NCBI GenBank assembly: GCA_051660685.1
Contig: JBOFQB010000068.1
Coordinates: forward strand, 8,230-72,229
Length of the DNA stretch: 64,000 nt
Direction: 5' to 3'
Origin: JAVBSX01 sp051660685
GTDB taxonomy: Bacteria; Planctomycetota; Planctomycetia; Pirellulales; Thermoguttaceae
Below the pieces are notes generated by a model. That model searched no databases. It was not told the origin of the DNA and saw only the letters and a list, made by a program, of their open reading frames with translations. Shown one piece after another: positions 51,831 to 61,100 of this stretch. How positions within the stretch are numbered: position 1 is the first letter of the stretch; every line of letters begins with the position of its first letter. The translations under genes were made by a program, and so were the position numbers.

Positions 51831-51961
51831 GTTGATCCTTTTTAGACATTTGCCGTTACTCTTTGGGAGACCTGTACAAACAGCCAACTTTTGACAGAAT
51901 AGGGGGAAAAGGAAGGTTGTGAAGGGATTGAAGGTGTTATGCTCGAAAAAAAGAATGGGTT

Positions 51962-53677
51962 ATGACCAATTTATTACTTAATACAAGTTCAAAGGATTAT
52001 TATACGCTTATTGGCAACGGAGCGGCGTATCATGTCCCTCCTTACCAACGTGATTATTCTTGGAGTGAAGATCAATGGGATGATCTATGGTCGGATATAC
52101 TTGGTCTGGAGATAGAAAAACACCACTATCTGGGATATATCGTTCTTCAGCAACACCAAAATGATAAGGATTTTTGGGTTATTGACGGTCAACAACGCTT
52201 TACCACACTTGCCTTACTTTCCTTGGCGGTTGAGCAACTTATGGAGGAATGGTCCAACAATTCAGCTCTTTTACCTGCTGAACAAAAGGACAACAAGGAG
52301 CGAAAAGATGCCTTACATAAACGTTTTTTGGGCAACTACTCCACATCCAAATTAACGACGACGAGCAAATTGTTTCTGAACAAGAACAATAATGATTTTT
52401 TTGCGAGCTATTTATTGGCGTTTCGTGAACCGTCCAAAGCCGCAAAACTCAAACCCTCGCAAAAACTTCTTTACAAAGCCTATAAGTTTTTTCAGAAAAA
52501 ATTGCGTGAAAAATTTCCTCAACCGGACGGAGCTGGACTTGCACAGTTTATTGAAGAAGATGTTGCTCCCCGGTTAATCTTTACCACAATCGAAGTTAGT
52601 GATGAATTGAACGCTTACAAAGTGTTCGAGACACTGAATGCGCGAGGGGTTCATCTTTCTCCGTCTGATCTCCTGAAAAATTACCTGTTTTCTCTCGCCG
52701 TCAAAGATGAAAACTCCGATTTCATTGAAGCAGAACGTCTTTGGCAAAGCATCAATGATAAGTTAAGTGAAGGTGATCTTCCAACATTCCTGCGACATTT
52801 TTGGAATTCACGCAATTCTTTTGTGCGCAGTTCCGAACTGTATAGGTCCATTAAACAGAAAATCAGGAATCAGGAGGATGTCTTTCTCTTTCTTCGAGAA
52901 GTCGACAGTATTGCTGATATGTATGTTGCCCTGAATGATCCGAGTCATTCTTTGTGGAGTAAGGAACAAAAAAACTCGATCAAAATTCTTAAATTGTTTG
53001 GCGTCTCCGCCTGTTATCCCTTACTGATGATCGCACATGAAAAGCTAAAACCGAATGAATTCACCCAACTGCTTTACGAAATGGTCAATCTGACGTTTCG
53101 ACGCACGATTATTGGACATTTAAGTACGAACGAATTGGAACCGGCGTTCAATCGGGTTTCGTTAGGTCTTTACAATAACGATTTCAACACTGCCAAAAAG
53201 GTGTATGGTGAATTGCGGTCTTTGCAAGTCAGTGATGCAGAATTCCAATCCAGTTTTGCCCTGAAAGAATTCGCGTATCCTTATCGCAAAGCGGTCATTC
53301 GCTACATTATGGCGGAATTGGAAAATCATCTGAGTGATAAAGGATTGCAATTCGATATTGATCCTTTTACTATTGAACATGTGTTACCTCAGAATCCCGG
53401 CGATGTTTGGGAACAAGAGTTTTCTCCCTCACAACAGGAAGAATTTCTCAACCGTTTGGGCAATTTAACATTGTTAGATGAAAAATCCAACAACAGTAAA
53501 AGAATGAACAGCGATAAAAGTTTTGTGGACAAAAAAAAGGTCTACACAGAATCAACCTATTTATGGACACAAAAACTAACGGAATATGCGCAATGGTCCC
53601 CGGCATCCATTGAAGACCGGCAGAATAAAATGGCGGAGTTGGCGATTCACATTTGGAAAAGTGCATTTGCCGATTGA
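51962..53677 (+). CDS. DUF262/DUF1524 protein (GmrSD-like)
   Basis: A 571-residue protein related to type IV restriction enzymes such as GmrSD, which attack modified phage DNA. The N-terminal DUF262 part has VPPYQRDYSWSEDQW (about 25-39) and the DGQQRFTTLALL motif (about 76-87), which is linked to nucleotide hydrolysis in GmrS. The C-terminal DUF1524 HNH-like nuclease has FTIEHVLPQNPGD (about 472-484) and RLGNLTLLDEKSNNSKRM (Asn residues). All motifs look intact. It is a single-gene unit in a repeat-rich zone, as expected for a defence gene. Confidence 0.88.
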   Translation: MTNLLLNTSSKDYYTLIGNGAAYHVPPYQRDYSWSEDQWDDLWSDILGLEIEKHHYLGYIVLQQHQNDKDFWVIDGQQRFTTLALLSLAVEQLMEEWSNNSALLPAEQKDNKERKDALHKRFLGNYSTSKLTTTSKLFLNKNNNDFFASYLLAFREPSKAAKLKPSQKLLYKAYKFFQKKLREKFPQPDGAGLAQFIEEDVAPRLIFTTIEVSDELNAYKVFETLNARGVHLSPSDLLKNYLFSLAVKDENSDFIEAERLWQSINDKLSEGDLPTFLRHFWNSRNSFVRSSELYRSIKQKIRNQEDVFLFLREVDSIADMYVALNDPSHSLWSKEQKNSIKILKLFGVSACYPLLMIAHEKLKPNEFTQLLYEMVNLTFRRTIIGHLSTNELEPAFNRVSLGLYNNDFNTAKKVYGELRSLQVSDAEFQSSFALKEFAYPYRKAVIRYIMAELENHLSDKGLQFDIDPFTIEHVLPQNPGDVWEQEFSPSQQEEFLNRLGNLTLLDEKSNNSKRMNSDKSFVDKKKVYTESTYLWTQKLTEYAQWSPASIEDRQNKMAELAIHIWKSAFAD

Positions 53678-53847
53678 GTTTCGAGAACATCTTAGGTTTC
53701 AGCCAATGTTTGCACTTTCACCTGCTCTTTTTGACATCCAACACGTTTCGCTTCAACATTAAACTTTTGTCGTTTTTTCCTATTATTTGCTCGTATTTAT
53801 TACCTGCTTTTTACTAATCACCTACAATAAATTTACAATCAAAGATC

Positions 53848-55482
53848 ATGCAAATGGAACAATTGGTCGCTCTTTGCAAGCGACGCGGGTTTTTATTTCA
53901 GTCCAGCGAAATTTATGGCGGTCTCAACGGGTTCTGGGATTACGGCCCGCTCGGTGTTCTCCTCAAAAAGAACGTCAAAGACGCTTGGTGGAACGATATG
54001 GTGATGAATCACAATGAAATGCTCATTTCACAAGGAGCACCTGGAACCTATGAAATGACGGGATTGGACTGCACGATCATCATGCACCCCCAGGTCTGGA
54101 AATGTAGCGGGCATTATGACCTGTTCCATGATTATATGGTCGATTGCCGAGAATCGAAAAAACGGTATCGTTACGATCACGTCCGGGGTCGTTATGTGAC
54201 CGGGACCAAACGGGGAGAAGGAGGAGCATCAAGTCAGGAGATGCGGGTCTTCGTTACAACGATGGAAACGGAGAACTCCCAAAATGCGTTGGAAGAAGCG
54301 GCGTTGAAATTTTTTGGAATACGGCGCAAAGATGCCGAATCGTTGAAATGGGAAGGAACCTTACTGTCGATCTCGACATTGCCTAATTTTGAGGATGTTC
54401 TTGCTCCAGATGCGAAACATTTGGGGACCTTGACATCACCCCGGGAATTCAACCTCATGTTCAAGACCGTTATTGGTGCTCTTGGAAGTGAGGAAGACGC
54501 TTCGTTTTTGCGACCTGAGACCGCGCAAGGAATTTTTGTCAACTTTAAGAATGTTTGTGACAGTACCCGGGTTCGCGTTCCATTTGGAATCGCTCAAATC
54601 GGCAAAAGTTTCCGCAATGAAATCACCCCGCGAAACTTCACGTTCAGAAGTCGGGAATTCGAGCAAATGGAAATCGAATTCTTCTGCAAACCGTCCGAAT
54701 CTTACGATTGGTATAAGTATTGGCGGGATCGACGTTTTCAATGGTATGTCGATATGGGACTTGCAGGAGATCGGTTGCGATTACGGGATCATGATGCGGA
54801 CGAACTGTCACACTATTCGGTTGGAACGGCGGACATTGAATATCAATTTCCGTTTATGCCGGACGGAGAATATGGTGAATTGGAAGGGATTGCACATCGT
54901 GGAGACTTTGACCTTCGTTCTCATACAGAGGGGAAACTGGTTCGTCAGGGTAACGAGCTGGTTGTCGAAAAACTTGAAAATGGTCAACCCAAACATCGGG
55001 GAAGCGGCAAAGACCTTTCGTATTATGATGATCTGACGAAGGAGCGGTTTATCCCGCATGTGATTGAACCTTCTGCAGGTGCTGATCGGGCAACGCTTGC
55101 GTTTTTGTGTGAAGCCTATCATGTTGATAGTGCGCCGGATGAAAAGGGCAATCCGCAAGAAAGAGTCGTCATGAAATTTCATCCGAAACTCGCCCCAATC
55201 AAAGCAGCCGTTTTTCCGCTTGTCCGCAAAGACGGAATGCCGGAAATTGCGACGGAGATATACGGCGAACTCAAACGGAAAATGTCCGCTTTTTACGATG
55301 ATAAAGGAGCGGTTGGTCGACGGTATCGTCGTCAGGACGAAATAGGAACCCCGTTTTGCATTACGGTTGACGGTCAGAGTGTCGAAGACGGAACCGTAAC
55401 GGTTCGAGATCGGGATTCGTTGGAACAATGGAGAGTGAAGAAGGAAGACCTTCTCGCCGAACTTCAAGGACGTTTGGAATAG
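53848..55482 (+). CDS. glyS: Glycyl-tRNA synthetase (single-chain dimeric type)
   Basis: A 544-residue class II synthetase that charges tRNA-Gly. It has SEIYGGLNGFWDYGPLGVLLK at the N-terminus, SFLRPETAQGIFVNF, motif 2 as GKSFRNEITPRNFTFRSREFEQME, and motif 3 around IEPSAGADRATLAFL. The C-terminal anticodon-binding domain begins near PKLAPIKAAVFPLV. Within the N-terminal part a segment around YDHVRGRYVTGTKRGEGGASSQEM takes the place of the zinc-like insertion seen in some bacterial forms. Type and length match the archaeal/eukaryote-like bacterial GlyRS. Confidence 0.95.
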   Translation: MQMEQLVALCKRRGFLFQSSEIYGGLNGFWDYGPLGVLLKKNVKDAWWNDMVMNHNEMLISQGAPGTYEMTGLDCTIIMHPQVWKCSGHYDLFHDYMVDCRESKKRYRYDHVRGRYVTGTKRGEGGASSQEMRVFVTTMETENSQNALEEAALKFFGIRRKDAESLKWEGTLLSISTLPNFEDVLAPDAKHLGTLTSPREFNLMFKTVIGALGSEEDASFLRPETAQGIFVNFKNVCDSTRVRVPFGIAQIGKSFRNEITPRNFTFRSREFEQMEIEFFCKPSESYDWYKYWRDRRFQWYVDMGLAGDRLRLRDHDADELSHYSVGTADIEYQFPFMPDGEYGELEGIAHRGDFDLRSHTEGKLVRQGNELVVEKLENGQPKHRGSGKDLSYYDDLTKERFIPHVIEPSAGADRATLAFLCEAYHVDSAPDEKGNPQERVVMKFHPKLAPIKAAVFPLVRKDGMPEIATEIYGELKRKMSAFYDDKGAVGRRYRRQDEIGTPFCITVDGQSVEDGTVTVRDRDSLEQWRVKKEDLLAELQGRLE

Positions 55483-55560
55483 TCCGCGCCAAAATATCTT
55501 TTGCGATTGGGTTGGACGTTGGTTGGACAGTAGAATGATGAAGAATAAAGGCGGAATGTT

Positions 55561-56697
55561 ATGCCGAGAGAAACGATCATAAAACCGAGTGAAGAAGCGA
55601 ATCCGGCAATACGTTCGGGCTCCTTTTCGACTGTCCAACCCGATGTCGAAACCGGAATGAAATCCCCTTCCAGTTTCGATTCCAGATCGGAATTACAGCC
55701 GGATTTGACCCCCGAAGAGGATAAGGTTTTGCGACCTCAACGCCTTTTTGAGATGATTGGGCAAAGAGAGGTGTATGCCCGAATCGAAATTGCTGTTCAT
55801 GCAGCCCGAAAAAGGGGCGAAACATTGGGACATATTCTTTTTGATGGTCCCCCCGGTCTTGGAAAAACAACTTTTGCAACCTGTATCCCCCGCGAATTAG
55901 GGGTCAGTTTCCAAATCGGTAATGGAGCAACCCTTAAAGCACCCAAAGACGTTGTTCCGTATCTGACAAACGCCGAAGAAGGGTCGGTTCTGTTTATTGA
56001 CGAAATACACCGAATGCAGAAGTCCGTTGAAGAGTTTCTGTATCCGGCAATGGAAGATTTTCGGATTGACTTGACTTTAGGGGAAGGGGTGAATGCGAGA
56101 ACGCTGAACATTCAGTTGAAACCTTTTACGTTGATTGGGGCGACGACGCGAACGGGATTGATTTCTCCTCCACTTCGTGATCGTTTTCAGATGAGAGAGC
56201 ACCTTGATTTTTATACGGTTGAGGAATTGGCGGAAATCATTTCCCGTAGTGCAAGCAAGTTAAAAGTCCAGATTACGCAAGAAGCAGCGATTGAAATTGC
56301 AATACGAAGTCGTGGAACACCGAGATTGGCGAATAATCGTTTACGTTGGGTCCGCGATTATACCGACGCAAAAGCGGACGGAACAATTTCGGTTGGAATT
56401 GCCAAAGATGCTCTTGCAATGCAAGGGATTGACTATCTTGGTTTGGACCCCCAAGATTTGAAATACATGGAAACAGTTTTGCGCGTCTTTCAGGGAGGTC
56501 CGGTCGGCGTCGACTCCGTTGCTCACACGATGAATGTCGCTCCAGATACGTTGATTGACGAAGTGGAACCGTTTTTGTTGCGTAGTGAATTGGTGATCCG
56601 AACACCGCGCGGTCGGCGTCTGACGGAAAAAGGGTTCCAGCATCTTGGGGTCGATCCCCGTATCTACGCCGAAAATGCAGCCGGTTATTTGTTTTAG
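55561..56697 (+). CDS. ruvB: Holliday junction branch migration helicase RuvB
   Basis: A 378-residue AAA+ motor of recombination. It has an unusual N-terminal extension of about 45 residues, then LRPQRLFEMIGQ, Walker A DGPPGLGKTT (about 96-105), Walker B VLFIDEIHR (about 142-150), sensor GATTRTG and the RFQMREHLDFYT arginine-finger region. Sensor 2 reads RGTPRLANNRLRWVRDY, where the usual sequence has a GRTPR..NRLLRRVRD pattern. The winged-helix domain follows. ruvA and ruvC are not adjacent. Confidence 0.94.
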   Translation: MPRETIIKPSEEANPAIRSGSFSTVQPDVETGMKSPSSFDSRSELQPDLTPEEDKVLRPQRLFEMIGQREVYARIEIAVHAARKRGETLGHILFDGPPGLGKTTFATCIPRELGVSFQIGNGATLKAPKDVVPYLTNAEEGSVLFIDEIHRMQKSVEEFLYPAMEDFRIDLTLGEGVNARTLNIQLKPFTLIGATTRTGLISPPLRDRFQMREHLDFYTVEELAEIISRSASKLKVQITQEAAIEIAIRSRGTPRLANNRLRWVRDYTDAKADGTISVGIAKDALAMQGIDYLGLDPQDLKYMETVLRVFQGGPVGVDSVAHTMNVAPDTLIDEVEPFLLRSELVIRTPRGRRLTEKGFQHLGVDPRIYAENAAGYLF

Positions 56698-56699
56698 AG

Positions 56700-56746
56700 G
56701 ACAAGAACAAGAGGTCGGGGGGGATAGAAAACAGGGGATGAGGACC
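56700..56746. repeat. G-rich heptamer-like tract after ruvB
   Basis: GGGGGGGATAGAAAACAGGG and following bases resemble decayed GGGGATA units, just after the ruvB stop. Confidence 0.45.
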
Positions 56747-56834
56747 GATTGAGGTTGCTTTTTTTCGGGGATTGTGTTATCCTAAGAACATACTTGACAT
56801 CCCCCTTCTCCTCGGTCTTCTTTGCTTGGAAAAT

Positions 56835-58184
56835 ATGAATTATAACCAGGTCCTTGAGTCCATTAGTGCCCGGGTCGCCGACATGCGGCTGTTTGACTTC
56901 CATACTCATCTGGTCGGCGGAAAATTGGGTGCTCGCGGATTACACGACATTTTGCTGTACCATATGTCCATCTCGGAATTGTATTCAGCCGGTTGCCCCT
57001 CAGGAGCCCGTTTGAGCCAATATCCGAATTGGCCGGATCAAGAAGAAGCCCATTTTCGGTTAAAAGAAGCAATTCCGTTTTTGCCCAAAACACGGAATAC
57101 AGGCATTTCTTGGGGAATACGGACCATTTTATCTGACCTTTATGACTGGACGGAACCGGTTACACGGCATAATTGGGAGGAACTGGATGAAATCATTCGG
57201 GAACGGGCAAATGATAACTCTTGGGCTCGCAGTGTTTTGAACGCCGCAAACATCGAAAGAGCGGTTACAGAGACAAATCGTCGGGAAGGAGGGGTTGATG
57301 ATGACATTCTCGACTATTCGATAGAATGGGCCTTTTTTACACGGACACAATGGGGTGAGTATGATACGGCCCTTTACGAATTGGAACGTGTTTGGGGAGA
57401 GGAGCCAAATGGTCCAACACCGATTGGACTTGCAAACCGACCTGAACCGAAGAAGGTGATACGGAATGGAGATGATGTTCGTGAAGCGGTTGCTTGGTTT
57501 GTCGGTCATTTTCCGCGACATCAGACGTATTCTTATGCGACCCATTTTTCGACTGATTTGGATTATCGATTGGTGTCGGAAGAAGAATTTCAAGCGGCGT
57601 TGGAACGACGGGATCGGGCGGGGGAACAGGAACGGAATGTTTATGCGAGTTTTGTGAACGAACGATTTCTTGAGGAGTACGGACGGAAACTGGGTCAAGA
57701 GGTTGGTTTTCAGTTCAGCGTTTGTGCCGAACCGCTTCCGTTTGAAACGGGGAGCCGAATATCACAAAAGACGTTAAGACAATTGGGTGAAATGATCGCG
57801 CGACATCCTGAAATACGGTTTACGGCAATGGAATCGTCGGCACATGCGAACCAAACTTTCTGCACTTTTGTGCGTGAATTACCCAATTTCGCGCTTGCAG
57901 GAATATGGTGGCATAACTTTTTTCCGGCGTTTATGCCGCAACTGATAAGGGAACGGTTGGACATGCTTCCTCTGAATCGTCAGATCGGTTTCTTTTCAGA
58001 CGCTTATTGCGTTGAATGGGCGTATGCAAAAGCGAAGATGGTCAAAAATGCTTTGTCGCGGGTTTTGGCGGAAAAAGTTGAGTTGGGGCAGTATACGGTT
58101 GAATCGGCCTTATCGATTGGGCAAGAGTTGCTGTATGAAGGACCCCGAGCTTGGAATTTGAGTACACATCATGAAGTCGGCTGA
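56835..58184 (+). CDS. Glucuronate isomerase-like protein (amidohydrolase fold)
   Basis: A 449-residue protein of the amidohydrolase superfamily, closest in pattern to uronate isomerase. The metal site motif FDFHTHL (about 20-26) is near the N-terminus. A C-terminal GFFSDAYCVEWAYAKAKMVKNALSRVL fits the conserved end of the uronate isomerase barrel, with its Asp. It is shorter than UxaC (about 470) and diverged, so another sugar acid or an unrelated hydrolysis is possible. The ATG at 56835 lies 13 residues before the barrel starts. The end overlaps the next gene by 14 bases. Confidence 0.7.
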   Translation: MNYNQVLESISARVADMRLFDFHTHLVGGKLGARGLHDILLYHMSISELYSAGCPSGARLSQYPNWPDQEEAHFRLKEAIPFLPKTRNTGISWGIRTILSDLYDWTEPVTRHNWEELDEIIRERANDNSWARSVLNAANIERAVTETNRREGGVDDDILDYSIEWAFFTRTQWGEYDTALYELERVWGEEPNGPTPIGLANRPEPKKVIRNGDDVREAVAWFVGHFPRHQTYSYATHFSTDLDYRLVSEEEFQAALERRDRAGEQERNVYASFVNERFLEEYGRKLGQEVGFQFSVCAEPLPFETGSRISQKTLRQLGEMIARHPEIRFTAMESSAHANQTFCTFVRELPNFALAGIWWHNFFPAFMPQLIRERLDMLPLNRQIGFFSDAYCVEWAYAKAKMVKNALSRVLAEKVELGQYTVESALSIGQELLYEGPRAWNLSTHHEVG

Positions 58185-61100
58185 AGATTTTGTCAATCGG
58201 TTGTTTGAGGAACAACAGATCACACGCGAGTTGTGTGTTGAGCTGAAGTTGCGGATTGCGCAGGTTGGGCAATTTGTTCCGGCTGATTCTTTTTCCCAAC
58301 GATTGGTTGATAAGGGGGTGATTTCGCAGTCGGTTGCGAATCGGGTTTTGATTGCCTTTTCGGAAGAGGAGAAACGACTTCAACGGGTTCGACGGGAACA
58401 GAAACGGGAGCAACAAGGGGAGCAACAGGAGGAACAACAACGGGAACGGGGCGAGAAAAGTGCAGGAATGCAGGAGGAGGGGAGTGAGCGGGAACAGGTC
58501 CGAATTGGTTCATCGCTTATGAAAGTACAGGAACGGGCAGAATCGGGTCGGGACGAGGAGAGTCAGAGAGCGTCTTCTTCTGGTATTCGGTCGGCATCTC
58601 CAACCGGCTCCTTAACGTCAACCGGTTCTACAAGTAGTTTTCCAAGCCGTTCTTCGATTTCGACGGAATCTTCGTCTGTTCCCTGGAAGAAGAAAAAGGG
58701 GAATTCCTGGGAATCAATCGGGTTTCTTTTGGGCGGAAGTGCCCTGTTCGTTCTTGTGATCGTTGCCCTTGTTCTGTATTCGTCGATTTATCAACATAGT
58801 GCCGAATTTGTGCTTGAAGCAGCGCAAAAGGCGTATGATTCGGGGAATTATGTTGAAGCAGTCAGGAAATATACGGAATTTCTTGACTCCTTTCCCAAAC
58901 ATTCGGAATATGGTACTTCCAAAATCCGGTTGTCCCTTGCAAAGATGCGATTGACGACTGAGGGGCGGAATGATTGGTTGCAGTCTCTTGACGTTGCGCA
59001 GACGGAACTGGGAAATCTTGTGCAACAGACGAATTATCGGGAAGAGGCGCAACCAGAATTGAACGCGATGCTCCCGAGTATTGCGGAACATTTGAGCGAA
59101 TCGGCGCGAGAAAAACCGGATTTGAAGGTCATTTCGGCGACCGAGGACGCTTTGCTTTTGATACAGAAGTATGTTCCGGTTTCCGAGCAATCACCGAGTC
59201 GTATGGAACGGATTCGGGCAAACCTTGAGCTTGCCCGTTTGACGGTATCGAAAGAAGACCGTTTCAAAGAGGATCGCGCTGCAATTGAAAAAGCGTTGAA
59301 GGGAGGTGAAATCGAAACGGTGTACCGTCTTCTTGGCGATCTTTTGCGGGATTATCCGCAAATTGCGACGGACCCTGATTTGCAGGAGTTGGTGAAGACA
59401 ATCAGTCAGGAAGAGCAAAACGCCTTACGTTGGGTCGATGCTCCCCTTTCGCCGGAGTTCCATTCAACATTGGGTCAGACGACAGGTCAGACGACGAATC
59501 AGACATTGGGTCAGACAACGGGTCAAACAACGAATCAAACAACAGGTCAGATAACGGGTCAAACAACGGGGCAGATAACTGAAGAGGGACAATTGGGGGT
59601 TTTAGTTAAACCGGTTGAACCGGCTGTTCCGGCTGTGATTCTTGCAAATCGGATTGTTGCGGTTGAGAATCCGGCAACCCGGGCTGAACGGGTTCTTTTT
59701 GTGTTGACGGGGGGAGGAGGAGGGGGATCACTGTTTGGTGTTCGGAGTACCGACGGAACGGTACTTTGGAAAAAAGAGATAGGGAATGTTCCGCTCAACC
59801 AGATGACGGTTCCTGAAGTGTACTCGTTTCGGTATTCCGGGGCCGAAGAAGACGGTCTTATTGTCGATTATCAGAATTGGGAACTGGTTCGGTTTAATGC
59901 GAAAAATGGAGAAGACGTTTTTCGGGTCCGAATTGGCGAACCTTTTCGGTTGATGTCGGTTGTTGAAAATGCGCCGATTGTTTTGACGACGGAAACGGGG
60001 AAACTTTGGGAAATTGACCCGAAAGAGGGGACATCGCGGGGATATTTGCAATTGCCGCAACACATCATGGTTGCTCCCGTTTGGGATAAGGAAAACAACC
60101 GTCTTTTGCAATTGGCCCCGCAATCCACCTTGTACATTGCCGAGTCGGGCCGGTTGAGTGAAACGGACTCCTCACACAGTTTCTTTCTCGGTCATTCAGC
60201 CGGTTCCGTTCGTGTTGCGCCCTTTTTGTTCGGACCCTTTTTGGTCGTTGCCGAACAAATCGGTCCCGATCAAACCTTGTTGCGATTTTTTCAGTATAAA
60301 AACGGATCCGACCTGAACAATTCGGAAACGGATCGTTCGGTTCCGTTTTTGCAGCAAGTGCAGACGCTTACGATTCCGGGGATTGTCCAGACAGCTCCAG
60401 TTGTTGATCGGACCCGGTTGTTTTTGGCGACGAATACGGGACAGATTTTTCTTTTCGATTGTGACCCTAAAAATGACCCCCTCTCGCCAATTCGTTTGGT
60501 CGCCAAAAGTACCGTTCGAGAAGGAAACCGAACAAATGAGGGGGAGATGCCGAATCCGGGATTGTCCTTCTCACAAAGTGGAACGCGACCGTATCTGGGT
60601 TTATACGATCAGACACTTTGGTGTTCGGGCGATCAGTTGGTTTCCTTTGACGTTCAACAGTCCCGAGAACGGTTTGTCCCGAAATTCACGCTCGATCCTG
60701 TCACAAAGACGCTCGCCCCACTTCGACGTCTGGAAGATGTTCTTTTCCGGGTTTTTCAACATCGTAATCAGCAGAATACGGCAATCAAAGCGTTTTCCTT
60801 GCAAGAGGGCAAAACACTTTGGGAAACCCAGTTGACGGACCCGGTTGTTCAGGAACCGGTTGTGAATGTCGGAGAACAGACGTTGCAACTGGTTACGCAA
60901 TCGGGCAAGATGTATGAAATCCCGCTTGCGCAGCTTTTTCCAACAGATACCGTTGTTTCAACAACAACGGGTTCAGCCGGTTCCGTTGTTTCAACAACAA
61001 CGGGTTCAGCCGGTTTAGTTGGTTCAACAACAACGGGTTCAACGGGTTCAGTCGGTTCAGCAACAACGGATTCAGCCGGTTCAGTTGTTTCAACAACAAC

